From the NCBI GenBank assembly GCA_002429965.1, contig DJBG01000215.1:11780-19523 (forward strand): 7,744 nucleotides of DNA, written 5' to 3'. This document shows positions 1 through 5,784 of the stretch, piece after piece (positions within the stretch are counted from its first letter, which is position 1; the number at the start of each line of letters is the position of its first letter). This stretch comes from Hungatella sp. UBA5982 (GTDB taxonomy: Bacteria > Bacillota > Clostridia > Lachnospirales > Lachnospiraceae). The notes beneath the pieces are model-generated. The model had not been told where the DNA came from. It made no database searches and was given only the letters and a program-made list of their open reading frames with translations. The position numbers were made by a program, and so were the translations under genes.

Positions 1-1316
1 AGAGCAGCATGGGTCATGTGATGGGGGAGAAGATCGCGAGAGCTGTGGAACGTGCCACAAAGGAGAAGCTTCCGGTCATTCTTTTTGCTTGCTCCGGGGG
101 AGCCAGGATGCAGGAAGGGATCGTATCGCTCATGCAGATGGCAAAGACTTCGGCAGCCTTAAAGCGCCATCATCAGGCTGGCCAGCTTTATATCAGTGTC
201 CTTACGGATCCTACCACAGGAGGAGTGACGGCCAGCTTTGCCATGCTGGGTGACATCATTCTGGCAGAACCTTTCGCCCTGATCGGATTTGCAGGCCCCC
301 GGGTGATTGAACAGACCATCGGACAGAAGCTGCCGGAGGGGTTCCAAAGGGCGGAATTTTTGCTTGAACATGGCTTTATTGACAAGATCGTGCCCAGGGA
401 AGAGATGAAGGTAACCCTTGCAAACATTTTAAAGCTCCACAATCCCCAAAACAAAAAGGAGCTTCCTGTGGATAACCGGGCTAATGTGGAATCAAATGGT
501 GGAAAAAAGAAGTTCTTCCGGTTGAGAAAGAATAAAAGAAGCGCCTGGGATACGGTATTGTTATCCAGAAGCTCGGACCGGCCGGTGGCATCGGATTACA
601 TTCGTGCACTGTTTGATGATTTTATGGAATTTGCCGGAGACCGTTATTATAAAGATGACGGTGCAATCGTAGGCGGGATTGCCTCTTTCCATGGAATTCC
701 TGTTACGGTCATCGGACAGGAAAAGGGAAAAAATACAAAGGATAACATCAAACGCAATTTTGGAATGCCTTCCCCGGAAGGATACCGGAAAGCCCTGCGC
801 TTAATGAAACAGGCAGAAACTTACGGCCGTCCGGTCATCTGCTTTGTGGATACGCCGGGAGCCTTCTGCGGCCTGGAGGCCGAGGAGAGGGGACAGGGAG
901 AAGCCATCGCCAGAAATTTATTTGAAATGGCAGATTTAACCGTGCCGGTTCTTTCCATCGTTATCGGAGAGGGAGGAAGCGGCGGCGCTCTCGCCATGGC
1001 AGTTGGCAATGAAGTCTGGATGATGGAGAATTCCATTTATTCCATCCTCTCTCCCGAGGGCTTTGCTTCGATTCTGTATAAGGACAGCAAAAAAGCAAAT
1101 GATGCAGCCAGGGTCATGAAGATCACGGCCAGGGATTTAATGGAGTTAGGTCTCATAGAGCGGGTGATTTCGGAAGAAGAGCCGGCCTGTGCAGAGAATC
1201 TTTCCGCAATTGCGGAAGAAATGGATAAGGCCATGGAAGAATTTTTTGCCGTTTTCCTTACCATGACAAAGGAAGAACTTGCAGATCAAAGATATGAAAG
1301 ATTTAGGAGAATGTAA
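1..1316 (+). CDS. accDA: Acetyl-CoA carboxylase carboxyltransferase, fused beta-alpha subunits (AccDA), 5' partial
   Basis: This enzyme half transfers the carboxyl group from carboxybiotin-BCCP to acetyl-CoA, giving malonyl-CoA for fatty-acid synthesis in the cytoplasm. The frame is open from base 3, so the true start and the AccD N-terminal zinc-finger region lie upstream. Numbering from the Met at base 9: residues 1-140 are the C-terminal part of AccD, with SGGARMQEG at 29-37, [17 protein letters not shown] at 66-82 and [16 protein letters not shown] at 87-102. A basic linker (about 145-178) joins this to a complete AccA domain at 179-435, with [16 protein letters not shown] at 239-254, [19 protein letters not shown] at 281-299, [15 protein letters not shown] at 320-334 and [14 protein letters not shown] at 346-359. 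In E. coli these are two proteins; here one uninterrupted frame carries both. The TAA stop overlaps the next ATG by one base, so the two genes are probably co-transcribed and translationally coupled. Confidence 0.96.
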   Translation, partial: SSMGHVMGEKIARAVERATKEKLPVILFACSGGARMQEGIVSLMQMAKTSAALKRHHQAGQLYISVLTDPTTGGVTASFAMLGDIILAEPFALIGFAGPRVIEQTIGQKLPEGFQRAEFLLEHGFIDKIVPREEMKVTLANILKLHNPQNKKELPVDNRANVESNGGKKKFFRLRKNKRSAWDTVLLSRSSDRPVASDYIRALFDDFMEFAGDRYYKDDGAIVGGIASFHGIPVTVIGQEKGKNTKDNIKRNFGMPSPEGYRKALRLMKQAETYGRPVICFVDTPGAFCGLEAEERGQGEAIARNLFEMADLTVPVLSIVIGEGGSGGALAMAVGNEVWMMENSIYSILSPEGFASILYKDSKKANDAARVMKITARDLMELGLIERVISEEEPACAENLSAIAEEMDKAMEEFFAVFLTMTKEELADQRYERFRRM

Positions 1317-2437
1317 TGGGAACATTAAAACCTTTGGTAATAGGAGAACTGGTGGCGAGCCATCCGGTGATCCAGGGCGGGATGGGAGTTGGAATCAGTC
1401 TTTCCTCCCTGGCAGGAGCAGTGGCAAAGGCCGGAGGGATCGGAATCATTTCCACGGCTCAAATCGGCTTTCGGGAGCCTGATTTTAAGGTAAATCCTTT
1501 GGAAGCAAATTTACGGGCCATTGGACAGGAAATGAAAAAGGCAAGGGCAATCGCACCGGAGGGCATCATAGGCTTTAACATTATGGTTGCCACGAAAAGT
1601 TATGCCAGCTATGTGAAGAAGGCGGTAAAGGCCGGGGCGGATTTGATCATATCCGGAGCCGGGCTTCCTGTAAGCCTGCCGGAATATGTGGCAGAGGCTG
1701 CAGAAGAGGCCGGAATCGTGTTAAAGACCAAGATAGCTCCCATTGTATCAACAGTTAAGTCTGCCATGGTTATTTGCAAGATGTGGGACCGCAAATACCA
1801 TCGGGCACCTGACCTGGTAGTGGTGGAGGGACCATTGGCTGGAGGACACTTAGGATTTTCCAGAGAGGATTTAGAAAACCTTGGAGTGGATACAGAGGAT
1901 GTGGAACACACCTATAAGCAGGCGGAGTATGAGGAAGAGGTAAAAGGCATCATACGGCTGGTAAAGGAATATGGAGATAAGTACAATAAAGTAATCCCTG
2001 TGGTGACTGCAGGAGGCATTTACTCCCATGAGGATGTTATGCGCCAGCTCTCCCTGGGAGCCGACGGCGTCCAGGTGGCGACCCGTTTTGTGACCACCAT
2101 GGAATGCGATGCCCCGGAAGAGTTTAAGCAGGCGTATCTTCATGCAGAAAAAGAGGATATCGTCATTACCAAAAGCCCGGTGGGAATGCCTGGAAGGGCC
2201 ATAAAAAATACTTTCTTAAAGGCAGTGGGAGAGACTCCTTTCCGACTGGAGCATTGTTATCAATGTCTGGATAAATGCGACAGGAAGACCATTCCTTATT
2301 GCATTACAAAGGCTTTGGTGAACTCCGCGGAAGGACGGACCGAGGAAGGGCTTATCTTTTGTGGAAGCAAGGCTCATCTTGCAGCAAGGATGGAAACCGT
2401 AGAAGAGGTTATGAAAGATCTGGTTGGTGAGAATTGA
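1316..2437 (+). CDS. FabK-like / nitronate monooxygenase-like FMN flavoprotein with Cys-rich tail
   Basis: This 373-residue protein belongs to the NAD(P)H-dependent flavin oxidoreductase family that includes enoyl-ACP reductase II (FabK) and nitronate monooxygenase. Family motifs visible are QGGMGVGIS (20-28) near the N-terminus, EGPLAGGHLG (171-180) carrying the conserved active-site His178, the phosphate-binding TAGGI (231-235) and GADGVQVATRF (248-258). It is longer than typical FabK proteins of about 320 residues because of a C-terminal extension with Cys314, Cys317, Cys321 and Cys329 (C-x2-C-x3-C-x7-C) plus Cys349, suggesting a metal or Fe-S site. The start is fixed by the TAATG overlap with accDA, and the end of accDA offers a purine-rich ribosome site (TTAGGAGA). 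Being last in a fatty-acid operon argues for a reductase in lipid metabolism, but a separate true fabK may lie upstream, so the substrate is open. The fold is confident; the reaction is not. Confidence 0.88.
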   Translation: MGTLKPLVIGELVASHPVIQGGMGVGISLSSLAGAVAKAGGIGIISTAQIGFREPDFKVNPLEANLRAIGQEMKKARAIAPEGIIGFNIMVATKSYASYVKKAVKAGADLIISGAGLPVSLPEYVAEAAEEAGIVLKTKIAPIVSTVKSAMVICKMWDRKYHRAPDLVVVEGPLAGGHLGFSREDLENLGVDTEDVEHTYKQAEYEEEVKGIIRLVKEYGDKYNKVIPVVTAGGIYSHEDVMRQLSLGADGVQVATRFVTTMECDAPEEFKQAYLHAEKEDIVITKSPVGMPGRAIKNTFLKAVGETPFRLEHCYQCLDKCDRKTIPYCITKALVNSAEGRTEEGLIFCGSKAHLAARMETVEEVMKDLVGEN

Positions 2438-2529
2438 TTCTCGTGGAGGCAACGAGCCAAGGCCAAGCTTGCTTGACTTTGGCGACTGCTCACGGGTCAG
2501 ATACCCCGCAGCTTGTTGTGGGGTATCTG
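2429..2529 (+). repeat. Compound hairpin region after the fatty-acid operon (three stem-loops)
   Basis: Three inverted repeats follow one another. GAGAATTGATTCTC at 2429-2442 overlaps the stop codon of the upstream gene. Arms 2456-2468 and 2471-2483 pair over 13 positions, with one mismatch and one G-U. Arms beginning CAGATACCCC (2498-2507) and ending GGGGTATCTG (2520-2529) pair perfectly over 10 bp, and over 15 bp if two G-U pairs are allowed. The last two hairpins share the apex AGCTTG followed by CT or TT. None of the three ends in a T-run, so they are not terminators by themselves. The arrangement resembles a dispersed intergenic palindrome (REP-like) or a 3' RNA-stabilising structure; copy number elsewhere in the genome cannot be judged from here. 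Confidence 0.6.
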
Positions 2530-2538
2530 AATAAAAGG

Positions 2539-2585
2539 GGCTGCTAAGCTGCCGGTTTAAAGAAACCGGAGCTGCAGCCTTTTTT
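2539..2585 (+). terminator. Intrinsic terminator of the fatty-acid operon
   Basis: The stem is built from GGCTGC/GCAGCC (2539-2544 with 2574-2579), AGCT/AGCT (2547-2550 with 2570-2573) and CCGGTTT/AAACCGG (2552-2558 with 2563-2569). There is a four-base AAAG loop and only small 5'-side bulges. Six T residues follow at 2580-2585. It lies about 100 bases after the FabK-like stop and before the uraA promoter, so it separates the two transcription units. Confidence 0.88.
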
Positions 2586-2621
2586 CCGGTACTTCGGCAG
2601 ATAAGACTGATTTTTAAGTGG

Positions 2622-2650
2622 TTGCGTGAAAATAGAGGTAGTGCTATAAT
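2622..2650 (+). promoter_or_regulatory. Vegetative-type promoter with extended -10 for uraA
   Basis: A perfect -10 TATAAT sits at 2645-2650, preceded by TGC at 2642-2644 (extended -10). A weak -35, TTGCGT at 2622-2627, is 17 bases upstream. Transcription would begin near 2657, leaving a leader of only about 30-45 bases, too short for a PyrR-type attenuator or a purine riboswitch. Confidence 0.72.
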
Positions 2651-2690
2651 GGGAAAGATAAAAAATTATTAAGAAGACTAAGAGAGAAAT

Positions 2691-2696
2691 GGAGAG
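2691..2696 (+). promoter_or_regulatory. Ribosome binding site favouring the 2701 start of uraA
   Basis: GGAGAG lies four bases before the ATG at 2701. The in-frame ATG at 2689 has only a weak AGAGAG placed two bases away, so 2701 is the better-supported start. The two choices differ by four residues. Confidence 0.55.
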
Positions 2697-2700
2697 CTGT

Positions 2701-3963
2701 ATGGAAAGCAAGAAAATCATTCAGGTGGAAGAAAAAGTGCCATTTAAGTTGCTGGTGCCCTTAAGTATCCAGCATATGTTCGCAATGTTCGGGGCGTCAG
2801 TCCTGGTTCCTTTTATATTTGGAATCAACCCGGCAGTTGTACTGTTCATGAATGGAATCGGAACGTTATTATTTATTTTCATAACAAAGGGAAAAGCACC
2901 GGCATACCTTGGCTCCAGTTTTGCGTTCCTGGCACCGGCAGGAATTGTTATCAGCAAATGGGGCTATAATTATGCCCTGGGCGGGTTTGTAGCAGTGGGT
3001 CTTTGCGGTTGTGTTCTGGCACTGATTATTTATAAATTCGGTTCTGACTGGATTGATATCGTTCTTCCTCCGGCGGCTATGGGACCGGTTGTAGCGCTGA
3101 TTGGACTGGAGCTGGCTGGAACAGCGGCAACCAATGCAGGCCTTAAGGATGAAATGATTGATATGAGAAATGTCATTGTTTTTCTGGTAACTCTATTGAC
3201 AGCAGTGCTTGGTTCTGTGGTATTCAGAAAATTCTTATCTGTTATCCCCATTCTGATTGCAATTATTGTAGGTTATGTGTCAGCACTTTTATGCGGTATT
3301 GTAGATTTTGGTGAGATCAGCGCGGCTGCATGGTTGTCCTTGCCTAATTTTTCAACACCAAAGTTCAAATGGGAAGCAATTGTCATTATTCTTCCGGTGC
3401 TTCTGGTCGTAACTTCAGAACATATTGGTCATCAGATTGTAACCAGTAAGATAGTGGAAAGAGATTTGATAAAAGATCCCGGACTTCACCGCTCTTTGCT
3501 GGGTGATTATATATCAACCACACTTTCCGGTTTTGTTGGTTCTGTGCCCACAACCACATATGGGGAAAATATCGGTGTTATGGCAATGACAAAGGTATAC
3601 AGCGTCTATGTGATCGGGGGAGCAGCTGTTCTCTCAGTTATCTGTTCTTTTATCGGAAAGATGACAACATTAATCAACACAATTCCAGGGCCCGTAATCG
3701 GCGGAATTTCATTCTTACTGTATGGAATGATTGGAGCCTCAGGTATTCGTATTCTGGTTGATGCACAGGTAGATTACGGAAAATCCAGAAATATGGCCAT
3801 GACATCCGTTATCTTTGTAACAGGACTTTCCGGTGTTGCCGTAAAGCTTGGAAGCATCCAGTTATCAGGTATGGTACTTGCATGTGTGGTAGGAATGCTG
3901 ATGGGTTTAATGTTCTTTGTGCTGGACAAGCTGAATCTGACAAATGACAGGGAAAATTCGTAA
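2701..3963 (+). CDS. uraA: Uracil permease (NCS2 / UraA family)
   Basis: This is an integral membrane uracil:proton symporter of the nucleobase-ascorbate transporter (NCS2) family, feeding uracil to salvage. It has 420 residues from the ATG at 2701 (424 from 2689), close to the 429 of E. coli UraA, and is hydrophobic throughout with many membrane segments as expected for the 14-TM fold. Numbering from 2701: the TM1 motif SIQHMFAMFG starts at residue 23, YLGSSFAF lies around 69-76, the TM8 motif SEHIGHQ has Glu240 and His244, and the TM10 motif VPTTTYGENIGVMA has Glu289. These match the substrate- and proton-coupling Glu241, His245 and Glu290 of E. coli UraA, which supports uracil rather than xanthine or urate. 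The gene has its own promoter and its own terminator, so it is probably transcribed alone. No pyrimidine genes are adjacent in the window. Confidence 0.94.
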   Translation: MESKKIIQVEEKVPFKLLVPLSIQHMFAMFGASVLVPFIFGINPAVVLFMNGIGTLLFIFITKGKAPAYLGSSFAFLAPAGIVISKWGYNYALGGFVAVGLCGCVLALIIYKFGSDWIDIVLPPAAMGPVVALIGLELAGTAATNAGLKDEMIDMRNVIVFLVTLLTAVLGSVVFRKFLSVIPILIAIIVGYVSALLCGIVDFGEISAAAWLSLPNFSTPKFKWEAIVIILPVLLVVTSEHIGHQIVTSKIVERDLIKDPGLHRSLLGDYISTTLSGFVGSVPTTTYGENIGVMAMTKVYSVYVIGGAAVLSVICSFIGKMTTLINTIPGPVIGGISFLLYGMIGASGIRILVDAQVDYGKSRNMAMTSVIFVTGLSGVAVKLGSIQLSGMVLACVVGMLMGLMFFVLDKLNLTNDRENS

Positions 3964-3970
3964 GATCTTC

Positions 3971-4015
3971 AAATACCGCAAAGCAACGGAAAGTCCGTTG
4001 CTTTGCGGTATTTTT
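3971..4015 (+). terminator. Strong intrinsic terminator of uraA
   Basis: Arms 3971-3990 and 3994-4013 are perfectly complementary over 20 bp with a three-base AAG loop, and the T-run 4011-4015 follows and partly forms the stem. It begins 7 bases after the uraA stop. The reverse strand has only three T residues after the stem, so it acts mainly on the + strand. Confidence 0.93.
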
Positions 4016-4074
4016 CATATGGTTGTAAATATCCTCTGCTTGTATTTTTGTCAAAGGATGCTTTACTTTACCCT

Positions 4075-4103
4075 GAATTTGTAACATGGAAAACACATAA
4101 GGT
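4075..4103 (+). promoter_or_regulatory. Possible sigma-E-type sporulation promoter for spmA
   Basis: GAATTTG (4075-4081) and CATAAGGT (4096-4103) are separated by 14 bases. This resembles the mother-cell sigma-E pattern (about ATATT, 14 bases, CATACA-T), though each box has mismatches. SpmA is sigma-E controlled in Bacillus subtilis, which is why this pattern was sought. No good vegetative promoter was seen in 4016-4166. This is a weak call. Confidence 0.3.
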
Positions 4104-4109
4104 CATTTC

Positions 4110-4130
4110 GGAGGGAATAAGATGAATTAA
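4110..4130 (+). other. Strong ribosome site followed by a two-codon mini-ORF (Met-Asn-stop)
   Basis: GGAGGG at 4110-4115 stands six bases before ATG 4122-4124, an ideal arrangement, yet the frame stops after ATG AAT with TAA at 4128-4130. The ATG is in frame with spmA 45 bases downstream, but two stop codons intervene. It may be a start-stop element tuning translation of spmA, a relic of a longer leader peptide, or chance. Confidence 0.35.
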
Positions 4131-4166
4131 GAAAGAAGTGAAAGCTGTTAAGAAGAGGAAAGAGCA

Positions 4167-4784
4167 ATGCTGAATTATTTATGGGCCTTTATGATGCTGG
4201 TGGGAGTCCTTTGGGGGGCTTTCCATGGAAATTTAAACGGGGTGACAGACGGGGCTTTGACCTCTGCAAAGGACGCTGTTATGTTATGCATCACCATGCT
4301 GGGAATCATGTCCTTCTGGAGCGGCATCATGGAGGTTGGGCGGAAATCAGGGCTGATCGAACGGATGTCCCAGAAAATGAGCCCCATACTCCGTTTCCTT
4401 TTTCCCCGGATTCCGGATGATCACCCGGCGCTTGAATACATATCGACCAATATCATCGCCAATATTCTGGGGCTTGGCTGGGCAGCTACACCGGCAGGGC
4501 TTAAGGCCATGGAGGCCTTAAAGGAACTGGAGGAGAAGCGGAGAAAAGGAGAAGTTTCCGGGAAATATTCCCTTAAGCCGGTTCCGGAAGGGACTGCAAA
4601 TAATGAGATGTGCACCTTTCTTATCATTAATATTTCTTCCCTGCAGTTAATACCGGTTAATATGATCGCCTACAGAAGCCAGTACGGCAGTCTCAATCCA
4701 ATGGCCGTGGTGGGACCGGCGCTTATTGCCACTTTAATTTCAACTATTGTGGGCGTGGCAGCCTGCAAGCTGATGGACCGTTAG
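4167..4784 (+). CDS. spmA: Spore maturation protein A (SpmA)
   Basis: SpmA is a membrane protein of the nucleoside-recognition/gate-domain family, needed together with SpmB for proper dehydration of the spore core in Bacillus and Clostridium. The 205-residue length is close to the roughly 196 of B. subtilis SpmA. Visible family blocks are MLGIMSFWSGIMEVGRKSGL (44-63), NIIANILGLGWAATPAGLKA (95-114) and NEMCTFLIINISSLQLIPVN (146-165). Hydrophobic segments lie near 1-20, 37-54, 95-110, 149-168 and 178-200, with a charged loop at 115-145. The start at 4167 has GAGG eight bases upstream. In most spore formers spmB follows at once; here a hairpin and then a transposase remnant follow instead. The protein looks complete and undamaged. 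Confidence 0.93.
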   Translation: MLNYLWAFMMLVGVLWGAFHGNLNGVTDGALTSAKDAVMLCITMLGIMSFWSGIMEVGRKSGLIERMSQKMSPILRFLFPRIPDDHPALEYISTNIIANILGLGWAATPAGLKAMEALKELEEKRRKGEVSGKYSLKPVPEGTANNEMCTFLIINISSLQLIPVNMIAYRSQYGSLNPMAVVGPALIATLISTIVGVAACKLMDR

Positions 4785-4851
4785 GTATACCCATAGGCTT
4801 GTTCTTTAAACCTGACAGAAAGTTTGTCGCTGACATGACTTATGGTATTCT

Positions 4852-4872
4852 GGCAGCCAGAAGCTGCCTTTT
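4852..4872 (+). terminator. Short hairpin with T-run, possible spmA terminator
   Basis: GGCAGC (4852-4857) and GCTGCC (4863-4868) form a six-base-pair GC-rich stem with a five-base loop, followed by TTTT at 4869-4872. It lies 68 bases after the spmA stop. The stem is short and the T-run brief, so efficiency is uncertain. It also falls in the low-complexity scar region and could belong to the transposon remnant. Confidence 0.5.
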
Positions 4873-4962
4873 AACTGCTATTGATGACCAGCTCCATGAG
4901 TAGTAGAAAACCCCTGCTATATCCGTAATCATCGTTTTGAGCTGTCAAAGTACACCGTTTTG

Positions 4963-5361
4963 TTATTCCGGCTTTATGTTCTTCTCTTGGAAAAAGTAAA
5001 TTCCACATGCATTCAGCAATTGAGCCAGTTTAAATGGATTACGGCCATTTAAACTGGCTCTTGCTGTACTGTTGATGTAATTGGTCAGTGTCGTCATGCT
5101 TTGCTGAGTATAGCCGTCCGGCAGTTGATCATTTAAATATTTTGCGTATGTACTTATAATTCTTTCTAGTGTGGCCTTCTGCCAGGAAGCCAGCGGGCCG
5201 CACGTCTTCTATGTCATATCTGCTCCGAAGAGTAAGGTGTTTCCAATATCTGTTTTTTCGTTTTCTATAGGGGTCCTCCTTTTACATACATCACAGATAT
5301 AGTATACATTTATGCAAGAATAACTTCCGCACTCTTTGTAATCCTTACTTCCACACCTGTG
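4963..5361 (-). pseudogene. Decayed transposase remnant, IS30-like with zinc-finger region
   Basis: One minus-strand frame runs 133 codons from about 5361 to the TAA at 4965-4963 and shows transposase-like features. It has no clear start codon and one internal TAG (5211-5209). Its upstream part has a Cys cluster (CGSKDYKECGSYSC, then CDVCKRR) like the zinc-finger segment of some clostridial IS30-type transposases. Its downstream part (CGPLASWQKATLER, later YTQQSMTTLTNYINSTARAS, then LNGRNPFKLAQLL) resembles the C-terminal end of the DDE domain in the same group. The stretch around 5140-5170 reads better in a neighbouring frame (ERNYKYIRK), suggesting two compensating single-base changes. Only a short segment separates the two parts, so most of the catalytic core appears deleted. 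The family call rests on remembered similarity, not on a search. It is certainly not an active gene. Confidence 0.5.
5022..5060. repeat. Perfect 16-bp inverted repeat inside the transposase remnant
   Basis: Arms 5022-5037 (GAGCCAGTTTAAATGG) and 5045-5060 are exact reverse complements around a seven-base spacer. The repeat lies within the C-terminal coding part of the minus-strand remnant (the codons for SLNG and PFKLAQ). There is no T-run of terminator length on either side. Confidence 0.85.
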
Positions 5362-5530
5362 AAGGACTTAATGCCACCAGGCCCCCTAAAGTGCCTTTTC
5401 CAGTTTCGTTTAAGGGTCATTTAAGGAAAATCTGTACTTTTCACATCATTGTGGAATTTACTTTTTCAATTCAGCTTTAAAATTTATGGCAGATCTTCTT
5501 TATATTGTTTAAGTACAAAAACAAAAACAA
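5362..5530. other. Intergenic stretch with no recognised feature
   Basis: Between the transposase remnant and the regulatory region of the GntR gene I see no convincing coding frame, RNA gene or terminator. A 36-codon minus-strand frame starting near 5422 overlaps the remnant and shows no recognisable motif. From about 5455 onward the sequence becomes markedly AT-rich, including the repeated ACAAAAACAA at 5515-5530, as is common upstream of promoters. Confidence 0.5.
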
Positions 5531-5570
5531 CATACCAATTGGTATGATAAGCATATGAAAGGTATGATGA
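5531..5570. promoter_or_regulatory. Candidate operator: perfect 16-bp palindrome plus direct repeat
   Basis: CATACCAATTGGTATG (5531-5546) is a perfect palindrome. Its right half continues as GGTATGATAA (5541-5550), and this is repeated as GGTATGATGA at 5561-5570, exactly 20 bases or about two helical turns later. The symmetry and size fit a dimeric helix-turn-helix regulator, with the GntR protein encoded just downstream the obvious candidate. The assignment to that protein is inference. Confidence 0.55.
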
Positions 5571-5593
5571 ATTATTACTGATATTTGTATAAT
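5565..5593 (+). promoter_or_regulatory. Possible upstream promoter with poor -35
   Basis: A consensus TATAAT lies at 5588-5593, but the corresponding -35 position (5565-5570, TGATGA) is poor and falls inside the second GGTATGATGA repeat. This layout would suit a promoter that depends on a bound regulator. AT-richness makes chance TATAAT matches likely here. Confidence 0.35.
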
Positions 5594-5660
5594 GTGCATA
5601 AAATACATGGGGATAAATTGTGATTTTATAATAATAATTCAAATATATATAAAAACTCTA

Positions 5661-5689
5661 TTTACATACATCATATGTTATGCTAACAT
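5661..5689 (+). promoter_or_regulatory. Probable promoter of the GntR-binding-protein operon
   Basis: TTTACA (5661-5666) is followed after 17 bases by TAACAT (5684-5689), preceded by TGC (extended -10). Spacing is ideal and both boxes are moderate matches. The predicted start near 5696 would give a leader of about 90 bases containing the inverted repeat at 5740-5762. Confidence 0.5.
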
Positions 5690-5739
5690 TAGGACAGATG
5701 AAAGATAAAAATAACTAAATAGATATAACATAATGATTT

Positions 5740-5762
5740 ATTTGTATGCAATTTATACAAAT
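5740..5762. promoter_or_regulatory. Candidate autoregulatory operator next to the GntR start
   Basis: ATTTGTAT (5740-5747) and ATACAAAT (5755-5762) form a perfect inverted repeat with 8-bp arms and a seven-base spacer. A second imperfect palindrome, CAATTTATACAAATTG (5749-5764), overlaps it. The half-site TTTGTAT also occurs at 5584-5590 beside the upstream TATAAT. It lies between the predicted promoter and the ribosome site, suitable for repression of the operon. Confidence 0.45.
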
Positions 5763-5774
5763 TGATTTGTAGAA

Positions 5775-5783
5775 AGGAGGAGG
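5775..5783 (+). promoter_or_regulatory. Strong ribosome binding site deciding the GntR start
   Basis: AGGAGGAGG at 5775-5783 is followed by the ATG at 5785; its first AGGAGG is four bases from that start. The in-frame ATG at 5797 has an AGGAG only one base away, too close, so 5785 is preferred. Confidence 0.75.
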
Positions 5784-5784
5784 T

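Noticed and set aside
2498..2700. Riboswitch or PyrR attenuator controlling uraA
   Set aside because: The hairpins at 2498-2585 precede the extended -10 promoter, so they belong to the upstream transcript. The leader after the predicted start is too short, and no PyrR-binding or purine-aptamer pattern was seen.
3809..4096. Minus-strand 95-codon open frame across the end of uraA and its terminator
   Set aside because: It overlaps the uraA coding strand and reads through the 20-bp terminator stem. It has no recognisable motif and is best explained as a shadow.
4181..4420. Plus-strand 79-codon frame inside spmA, and the similar 1279-1482 frame inside the FabK-like gene
   Set aside because: Both lie in a different frame of strongly conserved genes and show no family motifs of their own.
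5380..5784. Small gene between the transposase remnant and the GntR gene
   Set aside because: The region is AT-rich with frequent stops in all frames read, and no start with a good ribosome site before 5785.
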